A stretch of 64,000 nucleotides of DNA from VMDJ01 sp038144195 (GTDB taxonomy: Bacteria > Pseudomonadota > Gammaproteobacteria > Chromatiales > Chromatiaceae). The first letter of the stretch is position 1; every line of letters starts with the position of its first letter. A program made the translations under genes and the position numbers. Of this stretch, positions 18,641-30,594 are shown in pieces. The notes under the pieces are model-generated. The model was not told the origin of the DNA and did not search any database. It worked only from the letters and a program-made list of their open reading frames with translations. The stretch spans positions 806,001-870,000 of the forward strand of contig JAYQNH010000002.1 in the NCBI GenBank assembly GCA_038144195.1, given 5' to 3'.

Positions 18641-21043
18641 TTAGAATAAGCCGGGCTTCTGAGTACTTGGTGCTTGAGGGTGCTGCCTTTAGCGGGCTTA
18701 GCGGTTTGAGCATTCATTAACTCTGGCACTTCCGATTCGCGGAAGTGCTCAAACATCGCACCTTTGAATTCCGTTGGTACGCGTAAGCCCGTCTTAGGGT
18801 CAATGCGAACGGTCACCACACCTTCAGGTGGACGAGGTGGCTCATCTTTGATGTCTGCCAGTGCAACGCGCATATAGTCGACCCATGCTGGTAAAGCCGT
18901 TTTGCCACCAAATTCATTTCGACCTAACTTGCCGTTGTCATCAAAGCCAACCCAAATATTGGTCACGATCGATTGATTAAATCCGTTAAACCAAGCGTCG
19001 CGTTGATCATTGGTGGTGCCGGTTTTGCCTGCAATATCTTTGCGCTTTAACGCTTTTGCTTTGCGCCCAGTACCTTCCTGAATAACGTCCTGCATCATCG
19101 AGTACATCAAGAAACGGTTTTGTGAAGAAATTGTGCGAGGTGCCAGTTTCATCTCAAGTGATTCATTGCAGTTATCGCAAGCAATAAACGGAGAGGCTTC
19201 TTCAATGATTTTGTCGCCTTGCTCGATTCGATCGATAAAGTAGGGCTCTACCAAGAAGCCGCCGTTGGCTAATACGGCATAACCTTTAGCCATCTGCCAT
19301 GGTGTGACATTAGCACTACCTAACGATAGTGAAAGGTTGTTTGGTAGCTCAGTAGGTTCGAAACCAAAATTACGGACGTGGTTTAAGGTGTGCTTTAAAC
19401 CGATGGTGCGCAGCAAACGAATCGACACAAGGTTACGTGATTTGGTCAATGCAAAACGTATGCGCGTAGGGCCAAAAAACTTGCCTGAGTAATTTTCTGG
19501 GCGCCAAGAACTTTCAAGGCCGGCATCTTCAAATACAACAGGAGCATCATTGACCAAGCTTGCCGAAGTGAAGCCTTTCTTAAGTGCGGCTGAATAGATA
19601 AAAGGCTTAAAGCCAGAACCTGGCTGTCGGATGGCTTGGGTCACATGGTTGAATTTGTTTTCATAGAAGTCATAACCACCGACCAAGGATATAACCGCAC
19701 CATCTTTGGCATCTAAAGAAATCAAAGCGGCAGAGGCTTTTGGGATTTGTCGCAGCTGCCATGTTTTTGTTTTTGGATGACGCACTAAACGAATGATGTC
19801 ACCTTCTTTAAGAATGTCAGCGGCGACTTTAGGTTTTAGGACCACGTGCATCTTGATTGATATGTGCGCGAGCCCAGTTCATACCTTCCCAAGAGAGCGA
19901 ATCAATTTCGCCATTACCTAAATAGAGCTGAGCACTTTGCTCATCAACACGTGTGACCAGAGCAGGCGTTAGATCCCCGACTAAAGGCGTGTCGCGAAGA
20001 GTGCTATTCCAAGCTAAGGGGCCGCCATCAAGAGAAACATTCGTTTCAGCGCCTTGATAGCCATGACGAAGAGAGTAGTCATCCAATACATCGCGAACGG
20101 CAAGGTTGGCGGCAGCTTGGTTTTTGCTCAATATGGAGGTGTAGACCTTATAACCTGATGTGTAGGCATCATTGCCAAAGCGATTAACGAGTTCTGCACG
20201 GACCATCTCTGCGACATAAGGCGCCTCAAGTTCTACAGGCGGAGCATAACGACGTGCTGATACATCTGCCGCCACTGCCTCGTCATGCTGTACTTGGGTG
20301 ATGTGCTCAAGCTCTAACATGCGACGTAAGACATAGTTGCGGCGTTGCTTAGCGCGTGTTGGATTCGCAAGAGGGTTGTTTGCAGAAGGCGCCTTCGGTA
20401 GGCCTGCGATAGTCGCGGTCTCTGCCAAAGTTAGTTCATGTGGCAAACGACCGTAATAAACCAAAGAGGCAGCACCCACACCATAGGCGCGTGCGCCGAG
20501 ATAAATCTTATTGAGATAAAGCATTAAGATTTCATCCTTAGTCAAATCTTGTTCGATCTTAAACGAAAGAAAAATCTCATAGAGCTTTCGCATGTAGGTT
20601 TTTTTGCGCGTTAAATAAAAGTTCCGTGCAACCTGCATCGTGATCGTGCTGCCGCCTTGGCGACGTTCGCCAGTTGCGATCAGCTTGAGACCTGCACGAA
20701 CGAGACCAAAGAAATCGACGCCGGGGTGTGAATAAAAATCGTTATCTTCGGCAGACAAAAACGCCTGAACCATTTGCTCAGGGACTTCTTCGCGTTTTAA
20801 CGGCGTACGACGTTTTTCTCCATATTCAGCAATTAGTAAACCATCGCGGCTATAAACCTTAAGCGGGACTTGAAGCTGGACGGATTTGAGCTCGTCGGTA
20901 TCCGGCAAATTCGGAACTATAAAGATAAAGGATGCAATAACGCCCACTAAAAAGAGCGCAATGCCAAGAATGGCGAGGCGTTTAAACCAGCGAACGAGTC
21001 CATTTGTGCCGAGCATGCCTTGAGAGCCTTTGAAAAGTACCAA
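18637..21043 (-). CDS. mrcA: Penicillin-binding protein 1A, one homopolymer frameshift
   Basis: Bifunctional peptidoglycan synthase of the inner membrane. The order is: membrane anchor (ILGIALFLVGVIASFIFIV); glycosyltransferase domain with catalytic SAEDNDFYSHPG and RQGGSTITMQVARNFYL; an OB-like insertion; then the transpeptidase domain with SGFK (SxxK serine), SRN (SxN) and KTGTTND. Two frames meet at the T4 run 19834-19837 (A4 on the coding strand); removing one base gives DARGPKPKVAADIL and a protein of about 801 residues. It is divergent from the pilM remnant, matching the ponA/pilM arrangement of pseudomonads. Confidence 0.93.
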
Positions 21044-21167
21044 TCCTTAAGAGAGGGCACATGGTAACAGCCGATTAAAGAAGAAGTTAATTCCTGCCGA
21101 AAAAGAGCTCCAAAATTTAGGTAATAGGCGGCTATTAGGTCTCCGAAAGACGACTTCAGAGCAAGAA

Positions 21168-21463
21168 ATGGGAATTTTCACGAAAAATCGGACAAGCAAT
21201 ATTGGACTGGATGTCAGCTCTACCGCGGTTAAGTTATTAGAATTTGGCAAAGAACTCGTCGATAACGAGCCGCGTTATCGCATTCTCAATTACGCCGTTG
21301 TGCCGCTTCAACCAATGCCATTGTGGAAAAGTCGGTTGCCGACTTTGGCGATCTACCTTATTAAGGCTTCAAGTTTAAAAATGAATACATCGTGGATGAA
21401 ACTAACGAGTTATTGATTTTCATCACGCCAAAAATCCTCTCAGACACCGTCGCCTTCTGTTAA
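21168..21463 (+). pseudogene. Collapsed type IV pilus locus: pilM 5' end fused to pilQ 3' end
   Basis: The first part (from ATG 21168) is a PilM N-terminus: NIGLDVSSTAVKLLEFGKE, then RYRILNYAVVPL. In the +2 frame it continues NAIVEKSVADFG, still PilM-like, and then turns into the C-terminus of the secretin PilQ: GDLPY, a TAA codon, GFKFKNEYIVDETNELL, IFITPKILSDTVAFC and TAA at 21461-21463. Everything between (most of pilM, all of pilN, pilO and pilP, most of pilQ) is missing, replacing several kilobases by under 300 bp. The junction lies in FGD (about 21344-21352), which fits both proteins. The position between mrcA and aroK is exactly where pilMNOPQ normally sits. Deletion in the genome and misassembly are both possible. 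Confidence 0.8.
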
Positions 21464-21512
21464 TTTGCCTTTCACAGTTGCCAGAATCTAAGTGTTCTGG
21501 CATATCTGTGTC

Positions 21513-22025
21513 ATGGCTAAACCAAATCGTATTTTTTTGATCGGGCCCATGGGCACCGGCAAGACCACTGTGGGTAAAACACTCTCGGCTCAGCTTGGCT
21601 TCGAATTCATCGATTCTGATCAAGAGATCCAAGATCGCACCGGCGTTGATATCCCAACGATCTTTGAATTTGAGGGTGAAGAAGGTTTTCGTGACCGTGA
21701 ACAAGCGGTGATTGATGATCTCACTCAGCTCGAGAACCAAGTGCTTGCAACGGGCGGGGGAGCGGTACTACGTCCTAAGAACCGTCAGCACCTGTCAGCT
21801 CGAGGAATCGTTTTCTTTCTTGAATGTACGCCCGAGCAGCAGTACGAACGGACATTTCGAGATAAAAAGCGCCCTCTGATTCAAACCGAAGACCCTTTAG
21901 CTCGCCTTAAAGAGTTGATGGAAATTCGTTTGCCGCTTTACAAAGAAACAGCGGATTACACGATTTCCACAGAAGGTCGCTCAGCTGCGGTCGTTTCTCG
22001 CGAAATCATGGATATCATCGCTTAG
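21513..22025 (+). CDS. aroK: Shikimate kinase
   Basis: 170 residues from ATG 21513. The P-loop GPMGTGKT is at residues 11-18; DSDQEIQDRTG has the shikimate-binding aspartate; FEFEGEEGFRDRE and VLATGGGAV are shikimate-binding signatures; KKRPLIQ is the lid region. It phosphorylates shikimate in aromatic amino-acid synthesis. It follows the pilQ remnant by 50 bp and precedes aroB, the usual pilQ-aroK-aroB order. Confidence 0.96.
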   Translation: MAKPNRIFLIGPMGTGKTTVGKTLSAQLGFEFIDSDQEIQDRTGVDIPTIFEFEGEEGFRDREQAVIDDLTQLENQVLATGGGAVLRPKNRQHLSARGIVFFLECTPEQQYERTFRDKKRPLIQTEDPLARLKELMEIRLPLYKETADYTISTEGRSAAVVSREIMDIIA

Positions 22026-22081
22026 GCTTTTCTCGCTCCGACGCTTTTGAAACAATAGCCTAAATACACTTTGAGAAGTCC

Positions 22082-23163
22082 ATGTCGAATTTAGTCTGCA
22101 CATTACAGGTTGATCTTGGTGATCGCGCTTATCCCATTTACATCGGTAGCGATCTGATTTCGAACCCAGAGTTTTTTGCCCAACACATCAAGGGTAGTCG
22201 TGTGATGGTGGTGTCGAACACGACCGTTGCGCCGCTTTACTTAGAGCAATTGAAAAAAGCCTTGGTCGATTTCAACGTCAGTGAAGTCATTCTTCCGGAT
22301 GGTGAAGAGTTCAAAACACTGGATGTGCTCAATCAGATCTACACAGCGCTGCTCAAGAACCGCTTTGATCGCACTTGCACTTTGATTGCACTAGGCGGGG
22401 GCGTGGTTGGTGATATGACTGGCTATGCGGCGGCCAGTTATCAACGTGGTGTGAACTTTATTCAGGTGCCAACAACCTTGTTGTCACAGGTTGATTCTTC
22501 AGTAGGTGGCAAGACGGGCGTAAATCACCCGCTAGGCAAAAACATGATTGGTGCCTTCCATCAGCCTCAGGCAGTTATTGCAGATACTTTGACCTTGAAT
22601 ACCTTGCCAGATCGTGAGCTTTCAGCGGGGATGGCAGAGGTCATTAAATATGGATTGATCAACGACGCTGATTTTTTCGAGTGGCTCGAAGAACACATGG
22701 AAGCCTTGATGGTTCGTGACTTGGTCTTATTGGCCGAAGCGATTCGTCGTTCTTGTGCGGATAAAGCACAAATTGTTGCGGCGGACGAAAAAGAATCGGG
22801 CCAGCGAGCGCTGCTCAATCTGGGGCACACCTTTGGTCATGCGATTGAGACGGGCATGGGCTATGGCAAGTGGCTGCATGGTGAGGCTGTGGGTGCGGGT
22901 ATGGCCATGGCGGCAGATATGTCTTGTCGACTGGGTTGGATTGATGATAATAAAGTCAACAAAATCAATGATTTGTTAAAAAGAGCAGCTTTGCCAGTAT
23001 CACCCCAGAAAGTATGTCAGGGGATGATTTTATGGGCCTCATGTCAGTAGACAAGAAAGTTCTAGACGGAAAGATGCGTTTGGTTCTGATGAAAGATATT
23101 GGCCATTCGATCATCAGCGATGATTTTGATCCGGCGGCTCTTAAAGCAACTTTGGGCGCTTAA
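22082..23163 (+). CDS. aroB: 3-dehydroquinate synthase, one homopolymer frameshift
   Basis: NAD- and metal-dependent enzyme forming 3-dehydroquinate from DAHP. It shows ILPDGEEFKTLD, ALGGGVVGDMTGYAAASYQRG, the metal and substrate site VDSSVGGKTGVNHPLGKNMIG, and LNLGHTFGHAIE with a metal-binding histidine. The frame breaks at the C4 run 23003-23006. Adding one C continues into PPESMSGDDFMGLMSVDKKV and MRLVLMKDIGHS, ending at TAA 23161-23163, for about 360 residues, the normal length. Confidence 0.94.
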
Positions 23164-23401
23164 GCACCCCGGGCGATTTCCCTTCGGAAAGTGAGCCAAT
23201 CCCCCGAAACTCGGTCATTTCCGCCCCAAAAGGGGTAGTACCTCTATAAGGATTCCATTATCCTACGCGGTCCTGTGGGTTAGCCGGCTTGGCGCCTGCG
23301 CGGGCGAGACGTTCTCGCCGAAAAATATCCCAATGTGGAAAAGTTTTCGCGTTACTGAAAATGGTTCAGTGCGCCCTAAAAGTAACTAAAAGAGGTTGGC
23401 C
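23164..23401 (+). other. gltB leader region without genes
   Basis: 238 bp between aroB and gltB. I see no open frame of note. A 7-bp hairpin, GGCGAGA-CGT-TCTCGCC (23303-23319), is present without a T-run, so it is not a clear terminator. The promoter of gltB should lie here, but I could not place convincing hexamers. Confidence 0.5.
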
Positions 23402-26400
23402 ATGACTGGTGCCCTTCCCCCAAAGCAAGGTCTTTACGATCCAGCGAATGAACACGATGCCTGTGGTGTTGGTTTTGTTGCGCATATTAAAGGTGAGAAG
23501 TCTCACGCTATCGTTCAGCACGGCTTAACTATTCTCGAGCGTCTCCATCACCGTGGTGCGGTAGGTGCAGACCCACGCGCGGGAGACGGCGCAGGCGTGT
23601 TGCTGCAAATGCCAGATGCATTCTTCCGCAAGTCAGTTTCTTTTGAGCTGCCAGCTGAGGGTGAATATGCCGTCGGTATGGTGTTCTTGCCTCAAGCAGA
23701 TAAGTCTCGTGCTGCTGCTGAGAAGACAATCGAAGATTTCGTTGCGGCTGAAGGCCAAACCTTGTTGGGTTGGCGTGATGTCCCCGTGGATAATGGTGGT
23801 TTAGGTTATAGCGTATTACCTACTGAGCCATTTATACGTCAGGTATTTATTCAGCGCGGTAGTAACTGTGTGGATCAAAATGCTTTCGAGTGCAAGCTGT
23901 TCGTTATTCGCAAGCAAATCGAAAACACCGTACGTGATGCCAAGCTAGAAGGCGGCGATGCGTTCTACTTCACCTCATTGTCGAGTCGTACCGTTGTTTA
24001 TAAAGGTATGTTGCTGTCAGATCAGGTAGGTGAGTACTACAAAGATTTAAGCGATGAGAGCATGACCTCAGCATTGGCTTTGGTTCACCAGCGCTTCTCA
24101 ACCAATACGTTCCCAACATGGGACTTGGCGCATCCGTTCCGCATGATTGCGCACAACGGTGAGATCAACACCGTTCGCGGTAACGTGAACTGGATGGCGG
24201 CGCGTAAGTCAGGCATGACGTCAGACATCTTGGGCGATGACCTCGATAAGATTTGGCCTTTGATTCCAGAAGGTCAATCAGACACCGCTTGTTTCGACAA
24301 TGCGCTTGAGCTGCTCGTGATGGGCGGTTACTCAATGGCTCACGCGATGATGATGTTGGTGCCAGAAGCATGGGCGGGTAATCCTCAAATGGATAATGAT
24401 CGCCGTGCTTTCTACGAATATCACGCAGCCTTGATGGAGCCATGGGATGGTCCTGCAGCTGTTGCCTTTACTGACGGTCGTCAGATTGGCGCAACGCTTG
24501 ACCGTAATGGTTTGCGTCCAGCGCGTTACTTGATCACCGATGATGACTTGGTTGTCATGGGTTCAGAGATGGGCGTGTTGAAGATCCCTGAAGAGAAAAT
24601 TGTTAAGAAGTGGCGTTTGCAGCCAGGCAAGATGTTCCTGATCGATATGGAACAAGGTCGCATCATTGATGATGTTGAGATCAAAGCGGATCTTTCTACG
24701 TCTAAGCCATATCAAGAATGGCTAAACAAAACCCAAATTCATTTGGATGACCTGCCAAAAGCAGTTGGCGTGATGGCACCTGATGCAGCGACTTTGTTGG
24801 ATCGTCAGCAAGCATTTGGCTACACCCAAGAAGATATCAAAATGTTGCTCACCCCAATGGTGATCAACGGGATGGAAGCAACAGGCTCAATGGGTGCTGA
24901 TAACCCACCGGCGGTTCTTTCAGCAAAGCCTAAACATTTGTCGAACTACTTTAAGCAGTTGTTCGCTCAGGTAACCAATCCGCCTATCGATCCGATCCGT
25001 GAAGAGATCGTTATGTCATTGGTCTCTTTGGTTGGTCCACGTCCTAATTTGTTGGATATGGGTGAGGGCGAAGGCCACATGCGCCTTGAATGTAAGCAGC
25101 CTGTTCTGACTAACGTTGACCTTGAGCGTATCCGCAACTTAGAAGACACCAGTAACGGTGCTTTCCGCACCAAGACTGTCAGCATGACTTATGCGGCAAC
25201 TGAAGGCGAAGCAGGCATGCCTGCAGCGCTTGAGGCCTTGTGTGCAAATGCTGAAGCAGCCGTTAAAGCGGGCTACAACATTCTGATTTTGTCTGACCGC
25301 GATGTGGATGCAGATAACATTGCTATCCCTGCATTGTTGGCAACATCGGCAGTTCATCATCATCTGATTGAAGCGGGTTTGCGTACCGCATCTGGCTTGG
25401 TTGTTGAGACCGGTGCTGCGCTAGAGGTGCATCACTTTGCAACATTGGCAGGTTACGGCGCGGAAGCGATTAACCCTTATTTGGCATTTGAAACCATTCA
25501 AGGCTTACGTCATGAGTTAGACGGTAAGCCTTCTTACGAAGATGCTTGCTACAACTACATCAAGGCCGTGGGCAAAGGCATGCTCAAAGTCATGTCGAAG
25601 ATGGGTATCTCAACCTACCAGTCATACTGTGGTGCACAGATTTTCGATGCGATTGGTTTATCAACCGAGTTTGTAAATAAGTACTTCGAAGGCACCGCAA
25701 CGAGTATCGAAGGTATTGGTTTGGCTGAGGTTTCAGCTGAAGCGGTGCGTTGGCATGAGAATGCGTTTGGTAATGCACAGATCTACAAGCATCACTTAGA
25801 TGTAGGTGGCGACTATGCCTACCGCATTCGTGGTGAGAATCACGTATGGACACCTGAGACCATTGCTAAGTTGCAACACGCGGTTCGTGGTAATGATGCG
25901 ACAACTTACGCTGAATACTCAAAGCTAATCAACGAGCAAAACGAGAAGCTATTGACCCTTCGTGGTTTGATGGACTTTAACTTTGCTGATAAAGCGATCT
26001 CGCTTGATGAGGTTGAGCCTGCAAAAGAAATCGTTAAGCGCTTTGCGACCGGTGCAATGTCATTCGGTTCGATTTCTTACGAAGCACACTCAACACTTGC
26101 TGTGGCGATGAACCAGATTGGTGGTAAGTCAAATACCGGTGAGGGTGGTGAAGAGCCTGAGCGTTTCAATCCATTAGCCGATGGTTCACGTAACCCAGAG
26201 CGTTCTGCGATTAAGCAGGTAGCTTCAGGTCGTTTCGGTGTCACCACTGAGTACCTTGTTAACTCTGATGATATCCAGATCAAGATGGCACAAGGCGCTA
26301 AGCCAGGTGAGGGCGGTCAGTTGCCAGGTCACAAGGTGAACCAGCAGATTGCACGTGTTCGTCATTCGACCCCAGGTGTAGGTTTGATTTCACCTCCGCC

Positions 26401-27980
26401 TCACCACGATATTTATTCAATCGAGGACTTGGCGCAGCTAATCCACGATTTGAAGAACGTGCAACCTAAGTCACGTATCTCAGTCAAACTCGTTTCAGAG
26501 GTTGGCGTTGGTACCGGTTGCCGCAGGTGTCTCTAAAGCTCACGCAGATCACGTCACCATCGCAGGTTATGACGGCGGTACCGGTGCATCACCATTAACA
26601 TCGGTTAAGCACGCAGGTTCTCCTTGGGAGATCGGCCTTGCTGAAACGCATCAAACGCTTGTGATGAATCGTTTGCGTTCGCGCATCTGTGTTCAAGCAG
26701 ACGGCGGTATGCGTACTGGTCGCGATGTTGTCATTGCAGCATTGTTAGGTGCGGATGAAATTGGTTTTGCTACCGCACCATTGATTGCAGAAGGCTGCAT
26801 CATGATGCGTAAGTGTCACCTCAACACCTGTCCAGTGGGTGTAGCGACACAAGATCCAGAATTACGTAAGCGCTTTACCGGTAAGCCAGAGCACGTGGTT
26901 AACTACTTCTTCTTCGTTGCTGAAGAAGTTCGTCAGTTGATGGCGCAGTTAGGTTTCCGCACTTTTGATGAAATGGTCGGTCAATCTGAGCGATTGGATA
27001 TGCGTAAAGCCATCAGCCATTGGAAAGCAAAAGGTTTGGACTACTCTCGCTTGTTGACCAAGCCACAGGCGGCAGAAGGTGACACTGTTTACTGGTCTGG
27101 CACACAAGATCACGGTATTGAGAAAGCACTCGACAACGAGCTGATTAAGCAAGCACAAGCAGCGCTTGAGAAAGGCGAGAAGGTTGAGATCAATGTTGAT
27201 GTTGAAAACGTTAACCGTACCTTCGGCACTATGTTGTCGGGTCGTATCGCTGAGCGTTACGGTCATGCAGGTTTGCCGGAAGACACCATTACGATCAATG
27301 CGAAAGGCACTGCAGGTCAGTCATTTGGTGCATGGGTTGCTAAGGGCGTAACCATCAAGCTATCTGGCGAAGGTAACGACTACGTTGGTAAAGGTTTGTC
27401 AGGCGGTAAGTTGATTATCGCGCCACCAGCTGAAAGCAAGATTGGTGCAGCTGAAGAAAACGTTATCGTGGGCAACACGGTGTTGTTCGGTGCGATTAAC
27501 GGCGAATGTTACTTCCGCGGTGTTGGCGGTGAGCGTTTCGCTGTGCGTAACTCTGGTGCAACGGCTGTTGTTGAAGGCGTTGGCGATCACTGTTGTGAAT
27601 ACATGACCGGGGGCATCGTTGTTGTGTTGGGCAAGACCGGCCGTAACTTCGCTGCAGGTATGTCAGGTGGTATGGCATACGTCTTAGATGAAGACGGTGA
27701 TTTCGATCAACGTTGCAATATGGCACAAGTTGATTTCGAAAAGATCGAAAGCGAAGACGTTGATCTGAATGCTGATGTCTCAGGCGATATGACGCGTCAC
27801 GATGCGACTCGCTTGAAGCAAATCATTGTTAAACACTTCGAAAATACTGGCTCTGCCGTTGCTGAGAAGATCTTGGCTGATTGGGATGGTTACTTAGCGA
27901 AATTCGTTAAGGTCATGCCGGTTGAATATCGTCGCGCACTTCGCGAGATGGCCGAGAACGACAGCAAGTCAGCAGCTTAA
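23402..27980 (+). CDS. gltB: Glutamate synthase (NADPH) large subunit, one frameshift
   Basis: About 1525 residues after repair. The start is ATG 23402, two codons after a TTG that could also serve. A roughly 20-residue propeptide precedes Cys21 (EHDACGVGF), the Ntn glutaminase nucleophile. The FMN-binding synthase domain follows (GAMSFGSISYEAH), then the 3Fe-4S cysteines in CIMMRKCHLNTCPVG and the C-terminal GXGXG beta helix (GTAGQSFGAWVAKGV). The frame breaks near 26516; removing one G joins EVGVGT to VAAGVSKAHADHV. It makes glutamate from glutamine and 2-oxoglutarate with GltD, encoded 18 bp downstream. Confidence 0.95.
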
Positions 27981-27998
27981 TTTACGTAGGATAGAACC

Positions 27999-29454
27999 AT
28001 GGGTAAGCCAACAGGTTTTAAAGAATTCGAACGCAAAGATCGCGGCTACGCGCCAGCGGAAGATCGCGTTAAACACTATGAAGAGTTTGTTGTTTCCTTA
28101 AGTGATAACGAGCTGACCGAGCAGGGTGCGCGTTGTATGGATTGCGGCATTCCGTTTTGTCATAACGGTTGTCCAGTTAACAACATCATTCCTGACTTTA
28201 ACGACTTAGTTTATCAAAGCGATTACGAGTCAGCGATCAACGTTCTGCATAGCACTAATAACTTCCCTGAGTTCACTGGTCGTATTTGTCCTGCGCCATG
28301 CCAAGAGTCATGCACGCTGAACATCACTGATGAGCCAGTCACTATCAAGACGATCGAATGCGCGATCATCGATAAGGCTTGGGAAAACGGTTGGGTTAAG
28401 CCTGAAGTTGCAACACATAAAACCGGTAAGCGTATTGCGGTTGTCGGTTCAGGTCCTGCAGGTATGGCAGCTGCGCAGCAGTTGTCACGCGCTGGTCATA
28501 CGGTTGTGGTCTATGAAAAGGAAGACAACATCGGCGGCTTGCTGCGTTACGGCATTCCTGATTTCAAATTAGCCAAGATGCTAATCGATCGCCGCGTTGC
28601 GCAGATGCGCGCAGAAGGCGTTGAGTTCCATACCAACACCTTTATTGGCGAAGACATCTCAGCTAAACAGCTTAAACAAGATTATGACGCAGTTGTGTTG
28701 ACCGGCGGTTCTGAAGAGCCGCGTGATCTGCCAATCGCTGGCCGTGAGCTCCAAGGTGTTGAGTTTGCGATGGACTTCCTTCGTGCGAACAGCAAAGTGG
28801 TTCAAGGCGTGGCAGGTGCAAAAGAGCATTTGATCTCTGCTGAAGGTAAGCACGTTGTGGTTATCGGCGGTGGTGATACCGGTTCTGACTGTATCGGTAC
28901 TTCAAACCGTCATGGTGCTGCATCTGTAACGCAAATCGAGATTCTCGATAAGCCGCCCGTTAAAGAAGATAAAGCCATGACCTGGCCAGATTGGCCTAAC
29001 AAGCTTGCGTACTTCTTCTTCTCAAGAAGAAGGTTGTGAGCGCATGTGGAACGTTGTGACCAAATCATTTGTGGATGATGGTAATGGCAACGTTAAAGCA
29101 CTTAAGTGTGCGTTGGTTCGTTGGGACAAAGATGCTGACGGTCGTTGGCAGATGTCTGAAGTAGAAGGTTCTGAGTTTGAACTTAAAGCAGATCTTGTCA
29201 CCTTGGCAATGGGCTTTGTGCATCCTGTTCATAAAGGCATGATTGAAGAGTTAGATCTTGAGTTGGATGGTCGCGGTAACGTGAACGGTTCGACTGAAGG
29301 TGAAGATGCGTATAAGACTTCAATCGATGGCGTCTTCTCAGCAGGCGATATGCGCCGTGGTCAGTCATTGGTTGTTTGGGCTATCCGTGAAGGTCGCCAA
29401 GCAGCACACGCAGTTGATAAGTACCTTATGGGTACAACAGATCTGCCACGCTAA
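27999..29454 (+). CDS. gltD: Glutamate synthase small subunit, one frameshift
   Basis: About 484 residues after repair. The N-terminal cysteine clusters CMDCGIPFCHNGCP and CPAPCQESC bind 4Fe-4S centres. AVVGSGPAGMAAAQQL is the FAD-binding Rossmann motif, VVIGGGDTGSDC the NADPH-binding motif, and GVFSAGDMRRGQSLVVWAI the C-terminal FAD segment. The frame breaks near 29004; omitting one base gives WPNKLRTSSSQEEGCERMW, as in other GltD proteins. It feeds electrons from NADPH to GltB. Co-transcription with gltB is expected from the 18-bp gap. Confidence 0.95.
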
Positions 29455-29526
29455 TTTTCTCGCCGGCACATACTGCCGGCAGTCACCCAAAGAAGGTGGC
29501 GGTACAAAAACACCTTGGGTAGTTGG

Positions 29527-30591
29527 ATGTCTGAATTAAAAAACGATCGTTTCTTACGCGCACTGTTACGCGAGCCAGTCGATATGACGCCAGTGTGGAT
29601 GATGCGCCAAGCAGGTCGTTATCTACCTGAGTATCGTGCGCCTCGTGCTAAAGCTGGCGACTTCTTAAGTCTGTGTAAAAACCCAGAGCTTGCTTGTGAA
29701 GTCACGATTCAGCCGCTTGATCGTTTTCCGCTAGATGCAGCGATTTTGTTCTCGGATATTTTGACCATTCCAGATGCGATGGGTTTAGGCCTGTACTTCG
29801 GTGAAGGCGAAGGGCCAAAGTTTGAACGTCCTATTCGCAATAAAACCGATGTTGATGCCATTGGTATTCCTGATCCAGAAGATGATCTGGGTTATGTCAT
29901 GGATGCGGGCCGCACCATTCGTAAAGAGCTTGATGGTCGTGTTCCACTGATTGGTTTCTCAGGTAGCCCTTGGACGCTGGCGACTTACATGATTGAAGGC
30001 GGTAGCACCAAAAACTTCGCGCTTTCAAAAGGCATGATGTTTGATCAGCCACAGTTGATGCATGCGCTTCTCGAAAAGTTGGCTGATTCTGTTACGGCGT
30101 ATCTGAATGCGCAAATTGCAGCGGGTGCTCAAGCGGTACAAATCTTTGATACTTGGGGCGGCACTTTAACAACCAGCGCTTACAAAGAATTCTCATTGAA
30201 CTATATGCAGCGCATTGTTGATGGTTTGACCCGTGAAGCGGATGGTCGTCGTGTCCCGGTGATTTTATTTACCAAAGGCGGCGCACAATGGCTAGAAGCC
30301 ATGGCAGATACCGGTGCAGATGCATTAGGTTTGGACTGGACCATTGATATCGGTGTCGCGCGTGAGCGTGTGGGTGATCGTGTTGCGCTTCAAGGTAACT
30401 TAGATCCAAGCACCTTATATGCATCACCGGATACGATTCGTCGTTGCGTGGGCAATATTCTGGAAAGCTATGGTAATGGCTCAGGTCATGTCTTTAACTT
30501 GGGCCACGGTATTCATCCTGAGATTCCACCGGAGCATGCCGGTGCAATGGTTGAAGCTGTGCATGAGATGAGCCGCAAGTATCACGGTTAA
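29527..30591 (+). CDS. hemE: Uroporphyrinogen decarboxylase
   Basis: 354 residues from ATG 29527, chosen over an ATG four codons upstream because MSELKNDRFLRALLREPVDM is the usual start. PVWMMRQAGRYLPEYR is the family signature, and ILFSDILTIPDAMG and GFSGSPWTLATYMIEGG are substrate-pocket stretches. It removes four carboxyl groups from uroporphyrinogen III to give coproporphyrinogen III in haem synthesis. It follows gltD, an order seen in pseudomonads. Its stop is 4 bp from the convergent coq7 stop. Confidence 0.97.
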   Translation: MSELKNDRFLRALLREPVDMTPVWMMRQAGRYLPEYRAPRAKAGDFLSLCKNPELACEVTIQPLDRFPLDAAILFSDILTIPDAMGLGLYFGEGEGPKFERPIRNKTDVDAIGIPDPEDDLGYVMDAGRTIRKELDGRVPLIGFSGSPWTLATYMIEGGSTKNFALSKGMMFDQPQLMHALLEKLADSVTAYLNAQIAAGAQAVQIFDTWGGTLTTSAYKEFSLNYMQRIVDGLTREADGRRVPVILFTKGGAQWLEAMADTGADALGLDWTIDIGVARERVGDRVALQGNLDPSTLYASPDTIRRCVGNILESYGNGSGHVFNLGHGIHPEIPPEHAGAMVEAVHEMSRKYHG

Positions 30592-30594
30592 TCG

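Noticed and set aside
23303..23319. Hairpin GGCGAGA-CGT-TCTCGCC in the gltB leader as a terminator or riboswitch
   Set aside because: There is no T-run, and no aptamer core was recognised.
11490..29040. Frame breaks in uvrD, gltB and gltD read as programmed frameshifting
   Set aside because: There are no slippery heptamers with downstream pseudoknots, the sites differ in sequence, and the same kind of break occurs in many unrelated genes; assembly error is simpler.
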